Source: CAZAFN01 sp964484795
Lineage (GTDB): Bacteria > Pseudomonadota > Alphaproteobacteria > Methylaequorales > Methylaequoraceae
Assembly: GCA_964484795.1 (NCBI GenBank)
Contig: CAZAFN010000009.1
Location: 1-47,008 of the forward strand
Direction: 5' to 3'
DNA length: 47,008 bases
In this document: in pieces, positions 16,657-24,154 of the stretch
Layout: each line of letters opens with the position of its first letter
How positions within the stretch are numbered: the first letter of the stretch is position 1
Position numbers and translations under genes: made by a program
Notes under the pieces: generated by a model
Databases searched by the model: none
What the model was told of the DNA's origin: nothing
The model's input: the letters and a program-made list of their open reading frames with translations, nothing else

Positions 16657-17699
16657 AAGGCTATTTTATTTTTTTTGAGATCATTAAAAACCATCTCCTT
16701 TACAAGCTCTTTAAAAGATATTTTGCACTCCCAATTTAGAAGTTTTTTAGCTTTTTTAGAATCACCACACAAATAATCAACTTCAAGCGGCCTATAATAC
16801 TTTTTATCAACTTGAACAAGAACATTGCCATTTCTTGAATCAACACCTTTCTCATTTGCACCTTTCCCAACCCATTTTATTTTAACTCCAACAAATGAAA
16901 AAGCCACTTCAACAAATCTTCTGACTGAAAAAGTTTTACCAGTTGAAAGAACAAAGTCGTCTGGCTTTTTATGTTGTAAAATTTTCCAAATTCCAATTAC
17001 AAAATCCCTTGCATGCCCCCAATCTCTTTTGGCATCAAGATTTCCTAGGAAAATTCTTTTTCGTTTCTTTGACAAAATTTCTGAAATTCCCATAGTTATC
17101 TTCCTAGTCACAAAGGTTTCGCCTCTTGTTGGACCTTCATGATTAAACAAAATGCCATTAGATGCAAAAATACCATAAGCATCCCTATAGTTTTTTGTTA
17201 TCCAATAAGAATACAATTTTGCCGTTCCGTATGGACTCTGAGGATTAAATGGAGTTTTTTCACTTTGAATCTTTCTACCCGAATTTCCGAAAAGTTCTGA
17301 TGTTGAAGCTTGATAAAATTTAGTCTTTTTTTCAAGTTTGAGAATTCTAATTGCTTCTAGAATTCTAAGAGCTCCTAATGAATCTGAATTTGCTGTATAT
17401 TCAGGTGTTTCAAAACTAACCATTACATGGCTTTGGGCAGCTAAATTATATATTTCATGAGGTTTGATTTCTGAAATAATCCTAATCAAATTGGTTGCAT
17501 CTGTTAGATCTCCATAATGTAAAACAAAATCAGACTTCTTTTCCAAAGGATCTACATACAAATGATCTATTCTCTCTGTGTTTATTGTAGATGATCTTCT
17601 TTTAATTCCGTGAACTGTATAGCCCTTATTCAATAGCAATTCAGCTAAATATGCTCCATCTTGTCCTGTTATACCTGTGATTAAAGCCCTTTTTTCCAT
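16653..17699 (-). CDS. gmd: GDP-mannose 4,6-dehydratase
   Basis: Gmd turns GDP-mannose into GDP-4-keto-6-deoxymannose, the precursor of GDP-fucose, rhamnose or perosamine. The Rossmann motif is TGITGQDGAYLAE. The substrate region KRRSSTINTERI, the catalytic YGTAK, and GPTRGETFVTRKI are all typical. Length 348 is normal. No fcl, rmd or per gene follows inside the window, so the final sugar cannot be told. It forms a two-gene unit with manC. Confidence 0.96.
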   Translation of the reverse strand: MEKRALITGITGQDGAYLAELLLNKGYTVHGIKRRSSTINTERIDHLYVDPLEKKSDFVLHYGDLTDATNLIRIISEIKPHEIYNLAAQSHVMVSFETPEYTANSDSLGALRILEAIRILKLEKKTKFYQASTSELFGNSGRKIQSEKTPFNPQSPYGTAKLYSYWITKNYRDAYGIFASNGILFNHEGPTRGETFVTRKITMGISEILSKKRKRIFLGNLDAKRDWGHARDFVIGIWKILQHKKPDDFVLSTGKTFSVRRFVEVAFSFVGVKIKWVGKGANEKGVDSRNGNVLVQVDKKYYRPLEVDYLCGDSKKAKKLLNWECKISFKELVKEMVFNDLKKNKIAL

Positions 17700-17745
17700 T
17701 TCAGAAGATTTTACAAAATTTAAAGTTATATATATATTGTTGCAT

Positions 17746-18486
17746 ATGCAAGAAAAAATGACTTTTGTTCTGACCAGTTGTGGACGTATAGATTTGCTGG
17801 ATAAAACACTTGAAAGTTTCTTTAAACAGAATTCCTACAAGATTGAAAAACTATACCTCGTAGAAGATTCAGTGAATAACAATGTATACAAACATGTTAA
17901 ACAAAAATGGGGTAAAAAATTGATCACCATATGTAATAAAGAAAAAAAGGGACAAATAAAGTCTATTGTAGATACTTACAAAAAAATCAAAACACCATTT
18001 GTTTTTCATTGTGAAGATGATTGGGTATATACTAGGAAAAAGTTTGTTGAAGATTCACTAGAAATTCTTAAAACAGATAAAAAAATAATTCAAGTTTGGT
18101 TGGAAAGTAAAAAAAGTGCAAGTAGGTTAGACGTATTTAGTTATGGACCTCTTGAAATTACAAAAAAAAATGGGATTGGTTTTAGAAGAGTTTTTTGTAA
18201 AACAGGTTGGGAATGGGGATATTTTTCATTTAGACCAGGTGTTAAAAGAATGAAAGATTATAATTTAATTGGTGGATACCAGAAATTTAAAAATGAATTG
18301 GACATAGGAGTTAAATACAAAGAGCATGGATATTATACAGTAATAATTGAAAAGCCAGCGGTTAGGGACATTGGTTTAGATAGAACTATATTTGATCCAA
18401 CACGAAAATGGCCAAAAAGAAGAAAAACAAACGCACCAAAAGGTTTAAAAAGACTTTGGAAACATATCAAAAATTTAAAATTCTAA
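17746..18486 (+). CDS. Glycosyltransferase-like protein (GT-A fold, family 2-like)
   Basis: A 246-residue product. The opening MTFVLTSCGRIDLLDKTLES is the nucleotide-sugar binding start of a GT-A domain, and FHCEDDWVYTR has a DxD-like acidic motif that would bind the metal. I start at ATG 17746. The frame is open further upstream to 17677, but that lies inside gmd. No strong ribosome site is seen, and ATG 17758 is also possible. It diverges from gmd-manC over 46 bases, so it probably belongs to the same surface-sugar block. Donor and acceptor are unknown. Confidence 0.75.
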   Translation: MQEKMTFVLTSCGRIDLLDKTLESFFKQNSYKIEKLYLVEDSVNNNVYKHVKQKWGKKLITICNKEKKGQIKSIVDTYKKIKTPFVFHCEDDWVYTRKKFVEDSLEILKTDKKIIQVWLESKKSASRLDVFSYGPLEITKKNGIGFRRVFCKTGWEWGYFSFRPGVKRMKDYNLIGGYQKFKNELDIGVKYKEHGYYTVIIEKPAVRDIGLDRTIFDPTRKWPKRRKTNAPKGLKRLWKHIKNLKF

Positions 18487-18487
18487 G

Positions 18488-18703
18488 TTATTTAAATATT
18501 TTTTTTACTTCTTCTTCAATTATTTCTTTAGCAATTTTCTCAGCATTTGAATAAACCCATTGCCTAACTTCCTTCTTAATTAATTCATCGGAATGATTCC
18601 TGTTTGATGACTTTGATTCGTCTACAATCTTTTGGTCTTCGGTCTTTGATTCTAATACCAAGTTTTTAACTTTTTTTAGAATTTCTGTATTATTTTTTTC
18701 CAT
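18488..18703 (-). CDS. PopZ/DUF2497-like small protein
   Basis: A 71-residue, charged, mostly helical product. The C-terminal half, VRQWVYSNAEKIAKEIIEEE, resembles the C-terminal oligomerisation helices of PopZ (DUF2497), the alphaproteobacterial polar organising protein. The N-terminal ILKKVKNLVLESKTED recalls the short conserved N-terminal helix that binds partners. The usual acidic, proline-rich spacer is nearly absent, so this would be a minimal form. It overlaps the preceding membrane-protein gene by 14 bases. The resemblance is by eye only. Confidence 0.6.
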   Translation of the reverse strand: MEKNNTEILKKVKNLVLESKTEDQKIVDESKSSNRNHSDELIKKEVRQWVYSNAEKIAKEIIEEEVKKIFK

Positions 18704-19136
18704 TTTCCAAACCTGACTCTATTCTCTTATCAACGGCTAAAATTAAAGAATCTAAATTACTCACACTTTCATCACTTTTTTTTGAATCAATCTTTTTCAG
18801 GATATCAACTTTTACTTGATTGTATATCTCGTTTTTTTTATTTTGCGCAATCTCAAAAACATCCTTACCAATCTCTTTTGTTATCAAATTTGCAATCTTC
18901 TCCGTTTTTTTAACATAAATCTTGGAATCTATCAAATCCTGCTTGTATAGATCACGCAAGGCTTTTAGCTTTAATTCTGAGGTTTCAAGAAATTCTTTAA
19001 AGTTTAACAAACTTTTATCCATAGGGTTGTTTTTTTTTCTTTTACTTGGTTTTTTATTTTTTTTTAAGGCTAGAAAAAAAATTATCACAACAAATAAAAA
19101 AGAAAAAGGTATAATCTCGTAGGTAATGTTTGACAT
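18690..19136 (-). CDS. Membrane-anchored small protein with a SHOCT-like segment, function unknown
   Basis: A 148-residue product with one N-terminal transmembrane helix (about residues 8-24), a basic stretch (KKNKKPSKRKKNN) and then a helical cytoplasmic part. LKALRDLYKQDLIDSKIYVK (about 57-76) matches the pattern of SHOCT segments, a short helical oligomerisation motif (LxxLxxLyxxGlIxxxEfxxKK). The rest is predicted coiled coil. It is upstream of, and overlaps by 14 bases, the PopZ-like gene, so the two are translationally coupled. It could tie the PopZ-like protein to the membrane, which is inference. Confidence 0.6.
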   Translation of the reverse strand: MSNITYEIIPFSFLFVVIIFFLALKKNKKPSKRKKNNPMDKSLLNFKEFLETSELKLKALRDLYKQDLIDSKIYVKKTEKIANLITKEIGKDVFEIAQNKKNEIYNQVKVDILKKIDSKKSDESVSNLDSLILAVDKRIESGLENGKK

Positions 19137-19192
19137 AACTATTTAAATTTCCACTTTTTTATTCTATCATAGTTTTTAATTTTTTAGCATTT

Positions 19193-19603
19193 ATGAACAA
19201 AGAAAAAGAAATTGAAGCAATAATAGAATCCATCTATGGACTTGTATTAGAGGCAAAAAAAGAAAACGATATTTTAGAAAAATTGGAAGTTGCCGATGCT
19301 CACAGAATATCTCATCAAGAATTAGATGGACTAAATAGTAAGGTTAAGGATGCTCGTAGTTCTGCTCAAAAAAGCAAAGAGAAATCTCCTAATTGGTCTA
19401 ATCTAGATTTTAAGAATAACCAATCATCCGAAGTGAAAAAATTCACAAAAGAAAACAATCTAGATCTAAAGCAATTACACATAAAGATCGAATTTATTTT
19501 CAAAACAACGGTTAAAAAATATATTAGAAAGAAAGTTAGAGGTATGATTGAAAGACAATTTTCAAATTATTCAAAACAAATGCTTAAGAATAAATTAAAA
19601 TAA
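19193..19603 (+). CDS. Small helical protein, possible second PopZ-like protein
   Basis: A 136-residue, highly charged product, divergent from the previous pair across 56 bases. Its N-terminal IIESIYGLVLEAKKEND resembles both the conserved N-terminal helix of PopZ and the start of the small protein encoded at 18703 (NLVLESKTED). A disordered, Ser/Lys-rich middle (about 45-90) is followed by a basic helical C-terminus ending in KKYIRKKVRGMIERQFSN. The arrangement of short helix, linker and terminal helices matches PopZ architecture, but the C-terminal sequence itself is not clearly DUF2497. The 3' end overlaps the converging cinA-like gene by 9 bases. Confidence 0.5.
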   Translation: MNKEKEIEAIIESIYGLVLEAKKENDILEKLEVADAHRISHQELDGLNSKVKDARSSAQKSKEKSPNWSNLDFKNNQSSEVKKFTKENNLDLKQLHIKIEFIFKTTVKKYIRKKVRGMIERQFSNYSKQMLKNKLK

Positions 19604-20341
19604 TCTTGGATTACCTTTCTTACTTTGAAGATAATCAAATATTTTTCTACTAACCGTATCAACGTTTTTTTTAAGATCGCCCCTAATTACTAATGAGACA
19701 CCAAATGAATTTTTTTTAAAATATGGATAACTTCCTATTTCTACATCTTGAAATTCATTTTGAACCTTTTCTACAAAATCACCAATTATCCCTTCAGATA
19801 AAGTTGTGGTTACATTCCTCTTGCAATATTTTTTTTGTTTAGCTAAAGACTTAATAAAATCCTTAAACATTATTTGTAAGATTTCTGGCACTCCAGGAAA
19901 AACAAAAATATTTTTAATTGCAAAACCAGGCGCTATACTTACTGGATTGTCAATTAATGAAGCATTTTCAGGAATGTAGGCCATCTTTAGTCTAGCATTA
20001 GTAAGAATGTCATCAGAATAATGTTTTTCCAGACGACCCTTTGCTTCAGAATTCAAGGTAAGTTTCACTTTAAGTGCTTTGGATATTGACTTGGATGTTA
20101 TATCGTCATGCGTAGGACCAATTCCTCCTGTTGTAAAGACATAATCATATTTTGATCTAAAAGAATTTACTGTTTCAATTATTTGGTCTTCTTCATCCCT
20201 GATAATACTAATTTCAGAACATTCAATACCTCTTCTCACAAGCTCTTTGCATATAAAATTTGCATTTTTTTCCAATGTTTTTCCAGAAAGAATCTCATCA
20301 CCTATTATTATTAGCCCGGATTTTTTTCTCTTTAATTTCAT
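19595..20341 (-). CDS. CinA N-terminal/molybdopterin-binding domain protein
   Basis: The 248-residue protein is a stand-alone MoaB/Mog-fold domain of the competence/damage-inducible protein A family (COG1058). Motifs are IIIGDEILSGKTLEKN, FTTGGIGPTHDDIT and the late FPGVPEILQIMF. The C-terminal PncC-like nicotinamide deamidase domain is missing, as is common in Alphaproteobacteria. The biochemical role of the stand-alone form is unsettled; ADP-ribose or NMN-related hydrolysis is known for full-length CinA. It diverges from map across 53 bases. Confidence 0.88.
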   Translation of the reverse strand: MKLKRKKSGLIIIGDEILSGKTLEKNANFICKELVRRGIECSEISIIRDEEDQIIETVNSFRSKYDYVFTTGGIGPTHDDITSKSISKALKVKLTLNSEAKGRLEKHYSDDILTNARLKMAYIPENASLIDNPVSIAPGFAIKNIFVFPGVPEILQIMFKDFIKSLAKQKKYCKRNVTTTLSEGIIGDFVEKVQNEFQDVEIGSYPYFKKNSFGVSLVIRGDLKKNVDTVSRKIFDYLQSKKGNPRLF

Positions 20342-20394
20342 TTAAGTTTTTACTATTCGTTCAAAGTTTTTTACTATACATTATTCTTTTTTTT

Positions 20395-21183
20395 ATGACT
20401 AATAGTATAAAATTACATACAAAAGATGAATTTCAAAAAATGAGAAAAGCTGGAAGTATTGCTTCAGAATGTCTAGATCATATAACAGAGTTTGTTAAGC
20501 CTGGTATATCAACTTTGGAGTTGGATGAAATTTGTTTTGAATTTCAAAAAAAAAAAGGTGCAGTTCCAGCGCCATTAAATTACAAGGGATTCCCAAAATC
20601 AATATGTACATCCGTCAATCACGTTGTTTGCCATGGAATTCCCGGGGAAAAAACTTTAAACAATGGTGACATAGTTAATATTGATGTAACACCAATACTT
20701 GATGGCTGGCATGGTGATACCAGTAGAATGTATTACGTAGGTGAGGTAAAATTAAAAGCTCAAAAACTTGTAGAAACTACTTATGAAGCAATGATGAGAG
20801 GAATTGAGAAAGTAAAACCGGGAAACACAACTGGTGATATTGGCTATGCAATACAATCATTTGCAGAAAAGAAAAACTATTCAGTTGTTAGAGATTTTTG
20901 TGGACATGGATTAGGCAAAGTTTTTCATAGCCCCCCCAGCATTCTTCATTTTGGTCAGCCAGGCGAAGGCGTCTCTCTTAGAGAAGGAATGTTTTTTACC
21001 ATTGAACCTATGATAAACGTTGGTGGATATAAGGTTAAGGTGCTTTCAGATGGATGGACAGCAGTTACTTGTGACAAATCTCTCTCTGCTCAATTTGAAC
21101 ATTCGGTTGGAGTTACTGAGACTGGATATGAAATTTTCACTCTATCAAAAAAAAATTATCTTTTTCCACCTTATGGTAATTAA
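20395..21183 (+). CDS. map: Methionine aminopeptidase, type I
   Basis: Map removes the initiator methionine from nascent proteins. The metal ligands are found in NIDVTPILDGWHGDTSR, FCGHGLGKVFHS, TIEPMINVGG and AQFEHSVGV. I start at ATG 20395, giving 262 residues that begin TNSIKLHTKDEF. The frame is open upstream to 20260, but that stretch lies inside the divergent cinA-like gene and is hydrophobic nonsense for this family. The stop is directly followed by the purB ATG, so map heads the purine run. Confidence 0.96.
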   Translation: MTNSIKLHTKDEFQKMRKAGSIASECLDHITEFVKPGISTLELDEICFEFQKKKGAVPAPLNYKGFPKSICTSVNHVVCHGIPGEKTLNNGDIVNIDVTPILDGWHGDTSRMYYVGEVKLKAQKLVETTYEAMMRGIEKVKPGNTTGDIGYAIQSFAEKKNYSVVRDFCGHGLGKVFHSPPSILHFGQPGEGVSLREGMFFTIEPMINVGGYKVKVLSDGWTAVTCDKSLSAQFEHSVGVTETGYEIFTLSKKNYLFPPYGN

Positions 21184-22476
21184 ATGATATCAAGATATTC
21201 AAGAGCAGCAATTTCAAAAATTTGGGAACCACAAAACAAGTTCGAAATATGGTTGAAAATTGAAATTTTAATTTGTGAAGCTCAAAATAAAATTGGTAAA
21301 ATTCCAGATTCAGCATTAAAAAACATCAAGAGACTTGCAAAATTTAACATTAAAAGGATTGATGAAATTGAAAAAGAAGTTAAACATGATGTTATTGCTT
21401 TCCTAACTAACTTATCTGAAAACATAGGAAAGGATTCTAGATTTATTCATCAAGGCATCACTTCATCAGATATTTTAGATACATCACTTTCTCTTCAACT
21501 GAAGCAATCATGCACAATAATTAAAAGTGAATTGAAAGAATTAATTGATATTTTAAAACATCTATCAATTAAATTCAAAAAATCCCCTTGCATTGGTAGA
21601 AGTCATGGAATTTATGCGGAACCAACAACTTTTGGTCTAAAAATCTTAGGTAAATATTGTGAATTCCAAAGAAATTATGAAAGATTGTTGGAAGCAGAAA
21701 AAAATATTTCTGTTTGTGCAATCTCTGGTGCTGTTGGAACTTTTGCCAATGTTCATCCTAGTGTTGAAAAATATGTAGCCAAAAAACTAGGTCTACAAGA
21801 AGAAAGAGTATCAACACAAATTCTTCCAAGAGATAGACATGCACATCTTTTTTCTACACTTGCAATAATTGCATCTTCAATAGAAAATCTTTCTACAGAA
21901 ATCAGGCATCTTCAAAGAAGTGAAGTAAGTGAAGTAGAAGAATTTTTTTCTAAAAAACAAAAAGGTTCATCTGCAATGCCTCACAAAAAAAACCCAATAT
22001 TAAGTGAAAATCTAACTGGGATTGCAAGAATCATTAGATCAAGTGTCATACCTTCATTAGAAAACATAACATTGTGGCATGAAAGAGATATTTCACACTC
22101 TTCTGTAGAAAGAATGATCTGCCCAGATACATTGATACTAAGTGACTTCGCATTGAACAGAATGAAAAACATTATGAAAAACTTAAAGGTTAATGAAAAA
22201 AATATGCTAATTAATTTAAATAAAACTCAAGGCCTCTATAATTCCCAAAGAGTTTTATTAAGTCTAATTGACAAAGGTCTGGTTCGTGAAAAAGCGTATA
22301 GATTTGTTCAAAAAGTTGCGATGAAATCATGGGAAAAAAATCTTGATTTTAAATCTTTACTAGTTGCAGACGAGAATATAAGAAAATATTTAAATTTAAA
22401 TGAGTTAAATGGAATTTTTGATTTGAAATACCATTTTAAACACGTAGAAAAAATTTTTAAAAAAGTTCTTGGTTAA
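21184..22476 (+). CDS. purB: Adenylosuccinate lyase
   Basis: PurB acts twice in purine synthesis, releasing fumarate from SAICAR and from adenylosuccinate. The superfamily signature GSSAMPHKKNP is present, as are FIHQGITSSDILDT and GRSHGIYAEPTTFG with the catalytic histidine. The 430-residue length is typical of the shorter PurB class. It follows map with no gap and precedes purC by two bases. Confidence 0.97.
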   Translation: MISRYSRAAISKIWEPQNKFEIWLKIEILICEAQNKIGKIPDSALKNIKRLAKFNIKRIDEIEKEVKHDVIAFLTNLSENIGKDSRFIHQGITSSDILDTSLSLQLKQSCTIIKSELKELIDILKHLSIKFKKSPCIGRSHGIYAEPTTFGLKILGKYCEFQRNYERLLEAEKNISVCAISGAVGTFANVHPSVEKYVAKKLGLQEERVSTQILPRDRHAHLFSTLAIIASSIENLSTEIRHLQRSEVSEVEEFFSKKQKGSSAMPHKKNPILSENLTGIARIIRSSVIPSLENITLWHERDISHSSVERMICPDTLILSDFALNRMKNIMKNLKVNEKNMLINLNKTQGLYNSQRVLLSLIDKGLVREKAYRFVQKVAMKSWEKNLDFKSLLVADENIRKYLNLNELNGIFDLKYHFKHVEKIFKKVLG

Positions 22477-22478
22477 TT

Positions 22479-23231
22479 ATGAAAAAAAAAATTTACGAAG
22501 GAAAGGCTAAGATCATTTACAAGGGGCCAGAACCAAACACTTTGATTCAATATTTCAAAGATGACGCAACGGCTTTCAATAACAAAAAAAAAGGTCAAAT
22601 CCCTGGAAAAGGCGTTTTGAACAATTATATTTCAGAATTATTAATGACTAGGCTTTCTGATATTAACATTCCCAATCATTTCATAAAAAGACTAAATATG
22701 AGAGAACAATTAATAAGAAAGCTTGATATAATCCCCATTGAAATTGTAGTAAGGAATATTGCAACTGGATCACTTGTTAAGCGTTTAGGCATTAAAGAAG
22801 GTAAAATTCTCTCTAGGCCAATAATTGAGTTTTATCTAAAGGATGATAAACTAAACGACCCAATTGTTTCTGAAGAACATATAATAGCATTTGAATGGGC
22901 ATCACATAATGAGCTAGAAGAAATAATTTCTCAATCTTCAAGAATCAATGATTTTCTTACAGGTTATTTTTTCTCACGTGGAATTAGGCTTGTTGATTTT
23001 AAACTCGAGTACGGAAGATTTTGGAATAATGATGAGCCAGCTATAATGTTGGCAGACGAAATCAGTCCTGATAATTGTAGATTATGGGATTTGCAGACTA
23101 ATAAAAAACTTGATAAAGATAGATTCAGACAAGATCTTGGTGAAGTTGACGCAGCATATAAAGAGGTTGCCTACAGATTAGGGGTATTGTCTGAAAAGGA
23201 ATTTAAAAAAGTCTTAAAGAATGATATTTAG
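22479..23231 (+). CDS. purC: Phosphoribosylaminoimidazole-succinocarboxamide synthase
   Basis: PurC joins aspartate to CAIR to make SAICAR, the substrate of the upstream PurB. The opening YEGKAKIIY and DDATAFNNKKK are the ATP-binding start. IVVRNIATGSLVKR, and LVDFKLEYGRFWN followed by LADEISPDNCRLWD, are the family signatures. Length 250 is normal. It overlaps purS by 11 bases. Confidence 0.97.
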   Translation: MKKKIYEGKAKIIYKGPEPNTLIQYFKDDATAFNNKKKGQIPGKGVLNNYISELLMTRLSDINIPNHFIKRLNMREQLIRKLDIIPIEIVVRNIATGSLVKRLGIKEGKILSRPIIEFYLKDDKLNDPIVSEEHIIAFEWASHNELEEIISQSSRINDFLTGYFFSRGIRLVDFKLEYGRFWNNDEPAIMLADEISPDNCRLWDLQTNKKLDKDRFRQDLGEVDAAYKEVAYRLGVLSEKEFKKVLKNDI

Positions 23232-23457
23232 AGTTTATGTAAATTTCAAGCCAGGGATTCTTGATCCAGAAGCTGAGGCTATAAAAAAGACTATATCCAA
23301 CATTGGTTTTAAGTCAGTTAAAAACCTTTTAAAAGGGAAGTTTTTTGACATAGAGGTGGTCGAAAATAAAGACTACACAGAAGAAATAGAAAAAATTAGC
23401 AAAGAACTTCTATCTAATCCAATCATTGAAAACTTCAAAATAATAAAGAAGAAATAA
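23221..23457 (+). CDS. purS: Phosphoribosylformylglycinamidine synthase subunit PurS
   Basis: PurS is the small structural subunit of the three-part FGAM synthase, bridging the glutaminase PurQ and the synthetase PurL. The 78-residue product begins RVYVNFKPGILDPEAEAI, the hallmark of the family, and contains GKFFDIEV. It overlaps purC by 11 bases and lies 4 bases before purQ, as expected for subunits made in fixed ratio. Confidence 0.96.
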   Translation: MIFRVYVNFKPGILDPEAEAIKKTISNIGFKSVKNLLKGKFFDIEVVENKDYTEEIEKISKELLSNPIIENFKIIKKK

Positions 23458-23461
23458 ATTT

Positions 23462-24154
23462 GTGCCTAAAAACGTTATTTCTATAATAATTTTCCCTGGT
23501 TCAAATTGTGACAGAGATTTAGCAGTTGCAATAGAGAAGTGTATGGGGATCAAACCAGAATATATATGGCATAATACTTCTCATATGAAAAAATCTGATA
23601 TGATTTTTTTACCAGGCGGCTTTTCATTTGGAGATTATCTTAGAGCAGGAACCATAGCTACAAAATCACCTGCAATAAAAGAATTAATCAGGCTATCTAA
23701 AAAAGGTGTTCCTGTTATTGGCATCTGTAACGGTTTTCAGATATTAACTGAATGCAATTTATTACAGGGAGCATTAATAAAAAATTCTAATCAAGTTTTT
23801 AAATGTGATGATATTTATCTTAAAGTTGAAAATGATGGCAATAAATTTACTAGAAAACTAAATAAAAATAAGATTGTCAACTTTCCCATTGCACACTCTC
23901 AAGGAAATTTTTTTTCTGATGATTCTACACTAAAAAGTTTAGAAGATAATGATCAAATCATTTTTAGATATTCATCTAAAAATGGGGTTGTTAACAAAAA
24001 AAATAATCCTAATGGTTCAATTGATGGTATTGCTGGAATAATCAATAAGAAGAAGAATATTTTAGGTCTTATGCCTCATCCCGAAAGGGCTATAGAAAAG
24101 TTTACTAGTAAGGATGGAATTAAATTTTTTGAAGGATTGAGAGAAATATTATGA
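23462..24154 (+). CDS. purQ: Phosphoribosylformylglycinamidine synthase glutaminase PurQ
   Basis: PurQ supplies ammonia from glutamine to PurL. The class I glutamine amidotransferase nucleophile is in GICNGFQILTE. The oxyanion region is FLPGGFSFGDYLRAG, and the catalytic His/Glu are in LMPHPERA. The start is GTG at 23462. Length is 230. It overlaps purL by 4 bases (ATGA). Confidence 0.97.
   Translation: MPKNVISIIIFPGSNCDRDLAVAIEKCMGIKPEYIWHNTSHMKKSDMIFLPGGFSFGDYLRAGTIATKSPAIKELIRLSKKGVPVIGICNGFQILTECNLLQGALIKNSNQVFKCDDIYLKVENDGNKFTRKLNKNKIVNFPIAHSQGNFFSDDSTLKSLEDNDQIIFRYSSKNGVVNKKNNPNGSIDGIAGIINKKKNILGLMPHPERAIEKFTSKDGIKFFEGLREIL

Noticed and set aside
17677..17745. Longer N-terminus for the glycosyltransferase gene.
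   Set aside because: It lies partly inside gmd, and the GT-A domain begins right after the ATG at 17746.
20260..20394. Longer N-terminus for map.
   Set aside because: This would overlap the divergent cinA-like gene and add a hydrophobic leader not found in methionine aminopeptidases; the ATG at 20395 gives a normal start.
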